From NCBI RefSeq assembly GCF_000022205.1, contig NC_012029.1, positions 1,240,001 to 1,304,000 on the forward strand: a stretch of DNA of 64,000 nucleotides, written 5' to 3'. Each line of letters starts with the position of its first letter. Within the stretch, counting starts at the first letter, position 1. Shown piece after piece: positions 61,207-64,000 of the stretch. Source of the DNA: Halorubrum lacusprofundi ATCC 49239. Its GTDB lineage: Archaea > Halobacteriota > Halobacteria > Halobacteriales > Haloferacaceae. Both the position numbers and the translations under genes were made by a program. Under the pieces are notes generated by a model. It was not told the origin of the DNA and searched no databases. It saw nothing but the letters and a program-made list of their open reading frames with translations.

Positions 61207-62022
61207 TCATCGAACGTTCTCGGTCACGCGTCCGTACGCCGCCGCCAGCTCGTCGAGCCCCGCGTCTGGCTCGGCCGCGTGCGGCACCGACAGCGGGGAG
61301 ACGGAGACTTCCCCATCGATGACCGCCCGGCGATCGGTGCCGACCGAGTCGGGCACATCGCCCTCGTTCATTTTTCCCCAGATCGGGTCGGAGAAGCTCA
61401 CGCGACCGTTTCCGTCGTGTGCCGCCTCCATCCCGTACCATGTCGAGGGCGCGGTGACGCGCATCGGCGCTGGGGTGTCGCGCTCTCCGTCCGGATTCGC
61501 GATCGGGGCGTTAACGTTGAGGTAGTCGGCGCGGTCGAACGCCCCCGACGCGGTCGCCTCCGCGACGAGGTACCGGGTCGCGCGGGTCGCGTTCGCGAAC
61601 TCCGCCGGCTCCAGCTTCCGCTTCCACCAGTCTTCCCCGCCCGGGACGTACATCGAGGTCGCCACCGCGGGCACGTCGAAGAAGGCCGCCTCGACCGCGG
61701 CGGAGACGGTCCCGGATCGCCCGAGCGTGTACGCGCCGAGGTTCGCCCCCTTGTTACAGCCCGCGACCACGACGTCGGCGTCCGGGACCAGCGCGTCGAG
61801 CCCCGCGACGACGCAGTCGACCGGAGTGCCGTCGACGGCGTAGCCGAGCTCGTGGTCCGCGATATCGACGCCGTCCGAGAGCGCGCGCCCGGCCGACGAT
61901 CGGTCGCCGGTCGGTGCGACCGTCACCACGTCGTAGTCGGCCGAAAGCCCGTCGTAGAGCGCTCTAAGTCCGACGGCGTCGATCCCGTCGTCGTTCGTCA
62001 ACAGGACGCGCTCGACGCTCAT
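61207..62022 (-). CDS. surE: 5'/3'-nucleotidase SurE
   Basis: SurE is a metal-dependent phosphatase acting on nucleoside monophosphates. The 271-residue protein opens with VERVLLTNDDGIDAVGLRAL, has APTGDRSSAGRALSDG, and PDADVVVAGCNKGANLG, where Asn usually sits in the SGIN motif. The Asp pair in NDDG binds the metal. It is convergent with grpE (16 bp between stops). Confidence 0.92.
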   Translation of the reverse strand: MSVERVLLTNDDGIDAVGLRALYDGLSADYDVVTVAPTGDRSSAGRALSDGVDIADHELGYAVDGTPVDCVVAGLDALVPDADVVVAGCNKGANLGAYTLGRSGTVSAAVEAAFFDVPAVATSMYVPGGEDWWKRKLEPAEFANATRATRYLVAEATASGAFDRADYLNVNAPIANPDGERDTPAPMRVTAPSTWYGMEAAHDGNGRVSFSDPIWGKMNEGDVPDSVGTDRRAVIDGEVSVSPLSVPHAAEPDAGLDELAAAYGRVTENVR

Positions 62023-62148
62023 ACCGTTACCTCGGGCGGTTCGGCCAAAAGTCCACCGTCCCGCTTAGGCGCCGGGAAATGCCAAGGAGACCGCGAGCTC
62101 ACCGCGCCGAACGGAAAAGCCCACGTATCTCGAACCCAATCGCCCGAT

Positions 62149-62505
62149 ATGGGATTCGGGGACACGGCGAAGAAGATCCAGACGCTCGCCGACAAGGCCG
62201 AGCGAACGTACCAGAAGATAAACGAGCTCCGCAGCGAGGTCGAGGAGACGCAGACGACCGTCCTCGACACCTCCGAGCGGATACAGAAGCTGGAAAACGA
62301 GATGGCCGAACAGCGGGCCGTTCTCGACGCGGTCGCGACCGAAGTCGGCGTCGACTTAGAGAGCGTGAGCACCGAGGCGCACATCACCGACGCCGAGGAA
62401 GTGACCACGTCCGAGGGAGGCGACGCCGGGGACGTGAGTGGTACCGAGAACGCGGGAGGCGCCGCCGAAAGCGACGGCGGCGAGTCCGCGGACGCCGGAA
62501 AGTAA
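62149..62505 (+). CDS. Coiled-coil haloarchaeal protein, function unknown
   Basis: The 118-residue protein starts MGFGDTAKKIQTLADKAE and forms a long heptad-repeat coiled coil (residues about 5-65) before a disordered, acidic and Gly-rich tail. Similar short coiled-coil proteins are common in haloarchaea (DUF5798-like) without a known role. It is divergent from surE. The composition matches the chromosome. Confidence 0.65.
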   Translation: MGFGDTAKKIQTLADKAERTYQKINELRSEVEETQTTVLDTSERIQKLENEMAEQRAVLDAVATEVGVDLESVSTEAHITDAEEVTTSEGGDAGDVSGTENAGGAAESDGGESADAGK

Positions 62506-62521
62506 GTCCGAGACGGCCGGA

Positions 62522-63106
62522 TTAGTCGTTGTCTTCTCTCCGTTCTTCGCGCTCTGCATCCGCCTGCGAGACGACCTCGGCCGGCACGCCGGCGACCGTC
62601 GTCCCGGGCGGCACGTCCTCGGCGACGAGCGAATTCGCGGCGACGCGGGCGCCCTCGCCGACCGTGACGCCCGGGAGGACGATCGCGCCCGCGCCGATCA
62701 TCGCGCGGTCCTCGACGACCACGTCGCCGAGGCGGTACTCGTCTTGGAGGAACTCGTGGCAAAGCAGCGTGGCGTCGTAGCCGATGATGGCGTCATCTTC
62801 GACCGTGATCCGCTCGGGCCAGAACACGTCCGGGGTCGACTCCAACCCCCACGCGACGCCGGCGCCGACGGTGACGCCGATCCGGCGCAACAGCCAGTTT
62901 TTCAGTCGGAGGCTCGGGCAGATCCGCGCGAGCACGATCACGACGTAGTTGCGGACGACCGCGAGCGGTGACTTCGCGTTGGGCCACGACCACAGGGAGT
63001 TGCGTGGCCCGGGCGTCGGGTGGCGCTCCAGCCGGTCGCCGCGGTGGCCGTCGCTCTCCGTGGCGTCAGTCTCCGCGGCGCCGAGACGCTCGTCCTCGTG
63101 AGTCAC
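62522..63106 (-). CDS. Left-handed beta-helix (hexapeptide-repeat) acyltransferase
   Basis: The 194-residue protein has a disordered acidic N-terminus and a helical part (about 45-75, PLAVVRNYVVIVLARICPSL). A series of hexapeptide-type turns follows: ITVEDDAIIGYDATLLCHE, then VVVEDRAMIGAGAIVLPGVTVGEGA. The fold transfers acetyl or other acyl groups to sugars or similar. The ending GTTVAGVPAEVV is typical for this class. The acceptor is unknown. Confidence 0.88.
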   Translation of the reverse strand: MTHEDERLGAAETDATESDGHRGDRLERHPTPGPRNSLWSWPNAKSPLAVVRNYVVIVLARICPSLRLKNWLLRRIGVTVGAGVAWGLESTPDVFWPERITVEDDAIIGYDATLLCHEFLQDEYRLGDVVVEDRAMIGAGAIVLPGVTVGEGARVAANSLVAEDVPPGTTVAGVPAEVVSQADAEREERREDND

Positions 63107-63154
63107 GGGAGAGCGTTCGGGCGGCTCCGGTAAAAGTATCGCTGACGGCGCGAG

Positions 63155-64000
63155 CTACTTTCGGATCTCGGCCATGTGCTCGATCCGCCGCTCGACGAGG
63201 TCGGCCGTCCCGATGTCGTGACGGATGCGGACGCGGTCGCCGGCGGCGGCGAGCGCGTCCTCGGCCTCAGCCTCTGCGGCCGCGATGGAGTCGCCGCGAC
63301 CGACGACCGCGAACGCCCGAGAGGTGGTGGTGTAGAGCCCGTCGTCGCGCTCGTCGACGCTGGCGTAGTAGAGGAGCGCGTCGCCGACGCTCTCCTCGTC
63401 GACCGCGATCTTCGCACCCGCGTCGGGGTCGGTCGGGTACCCCTCCGGCACCGCGTACTTACAGACCGTCGCCTCGCCGGTGAAGGAGAGTTTGGGGAGG
63501 TCGTTTCCGTCACGCGCGGCCGTGAGCACGTCGATGAAGGGCGTCTCCAAGACCGGGAGCGTGTTCATCGCCTCCGGGTCGCCGAAGCGCGCGTTGAACT
63601 CGACGACTTTCGGGCCCTCGGCGGTGAGCATGAACTGGCCGTAGAGGACGCCCTTGTAGTCGGGGAGCGCGTCGACGACTGCCTCCAGCACGTCGACGGC
63701 GTCGTCGTAGTCGCCCTCGGCCATGAACGGCAGCGAGAGGCCGGTGTCGGTGTACGAGCCCATCCCGCCGGTGTTCGGTCCCTCGTCGCCCTCGTAGGCG
63801 CGCTTGTGGTCCTGCACTGCGGGGGTCGTGCGGAGGTCGCCGTTCGCGACGAACGCCTGCACCGTGAACTCCTCGCCGACGAGCCGCTCTTCCAACACGA
63901 CCCGGTCGTAGTCGGAATCGCGGAGGTACGTCTTGGCCTCCTCGGCAGTCACCTGATCGCCGATCACCTTCACGCCCTTGCCGCCGGTGAGCCCGGCCGG
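63155..64000 (-). CDS. purD: Phosphoribosylamine-glycine ligase, C-terminal part
   Basis: PurD joins phosphoribosylamine and glycine with ATP. The gene runs off the right edge, so about 281 C-terminal residues are present. These include PAGLTGGKGVKVI (ATP-grasp loop), VVLEERLVGEEFTVQAFV, GGMGSYTDTG and VVEFNARFGDPEAMNTLP, then the C-terminal domain with SRAFAVVGRGDSIAAAEAEA. With purS, purQ and purU it makes purine synthesis a recurrent theme of this window. The stop is TAG at 63155-63157. Confidence 0.95.
   Translation of the reverse strand, partial: PAGLTGGKGVKVIGDQVTAEEAKTYLRDSDYDRVVLEERLVGEEFTVQAFVANGDLRTTPAVQDHKRAYEGDEGPNTGGMGSYTDTGLSLPFMAEGDYDDAVDVLEAVVDALPDYKGVLYGQFMLTAEGPKVVEFNARFGDPEAMNTLPVLETPFIDVLTAARDGNDLPKLSFTGEATVCKYAVPEGYPTDPDAGAKIAVDEESVGDALLYYASVDERDDGLYTTTSRAFAVVGRGDSIAAAEAEAEDALAAAGDRVRIRHDIGTADLVERRIEHMAEIRK

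Overview
The window reads as one stretch of a haloarchaeal chromosome. The proteins are acidic (D/E-rich) and the coding DNA is very GC-rich. Many genes have a TATA-like box 25-32 bp before the start codon, as expected for leaderless transcripts, and lipoproteins carry twin-arginine signals. Family markers agree: archaeal-type signal peptidase with His for Lys, PurS/PurQ, the AroA'/AroB' shikimate entry, PyrB/PyrI and a UbaA-type E1. Codon use and intergenic style look Halorubrum-like, but this is inference. I saw no rRNA, tRNA or CRISPR array.

Layout. 1-9.6 kb: a partial sulfatase-like gene, a flippase-like membrane protein, a GAF histidine kinase, a dodecin relative, a DUF2070 protein with a GT4 glycosyltransferase, NAD(P)HX repair (nnr), moaC and formate-tetrahydrofolate ligase. 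9.7-14 kb: a formate dehydrogenase catalytic subunit, an HhH-like protein and gcvT. 14-18 kb: signal peptidase, a NYN protein, a universal stress protein and an arsR-arsM arsenic-methylation operon. 18-22.7 kb: ilvD, a VOC protein, purQ-purS facing purU. 22.7-23.3 kb: an AT-rich island with one membrane protein. 23.3-28.8 kb: an Lhr-type helicase, cmk, a DsrE protein and a bis-gamma-glutamylcystine/mycothione-type reductase.

28.9-41 kb is the most interesting part, a sulfur island. It holds two beta-propeller proteins and a rhodanese-fold lipoprotein, a YeeE/YedE permease, TusA, a single-domain rhodanese, a cysteine synthase, a ubiquitin-like sulfur carrier ending in GGQ, its E1 enzyme (UbaA) and, 2.4 kb further on, a JAMM protease and a DUF302 protein. 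Together these could import a reduced sulfur species, relay it as persulfide or thiocarboxylate, and make cysteine by a CysO/CysM/Mec-like route. The same cysteine would feed the gamma-glutamylcysteine thiol system that the nearby reductase may serve.

41-49 kb: a Cys-less MGMT homologue, trpCBA, then the two archaeal early shikimate genes (aroA' and aroB'), which are split by an FMN reductase and an HTTM membrane protein flanked by 25-bp direct repeats. 49-64 kb: a SOUL protein, an M32 carboxypeptidase, threonine aldolase, pyrBI, ASCH, DUF2797, PAP2 and BsuPI proteins, menD, grpE, surE, a coiled-coil protein, a hexapeptide acyltransferase and the 3' part of purD. One-carbon and purine functions recur across the window (fhs, formate dehydrogenase, gcvT, threonine aldolase, purU, purQ, purS, purD), which links glycine, formate and folate to purine synthesis.
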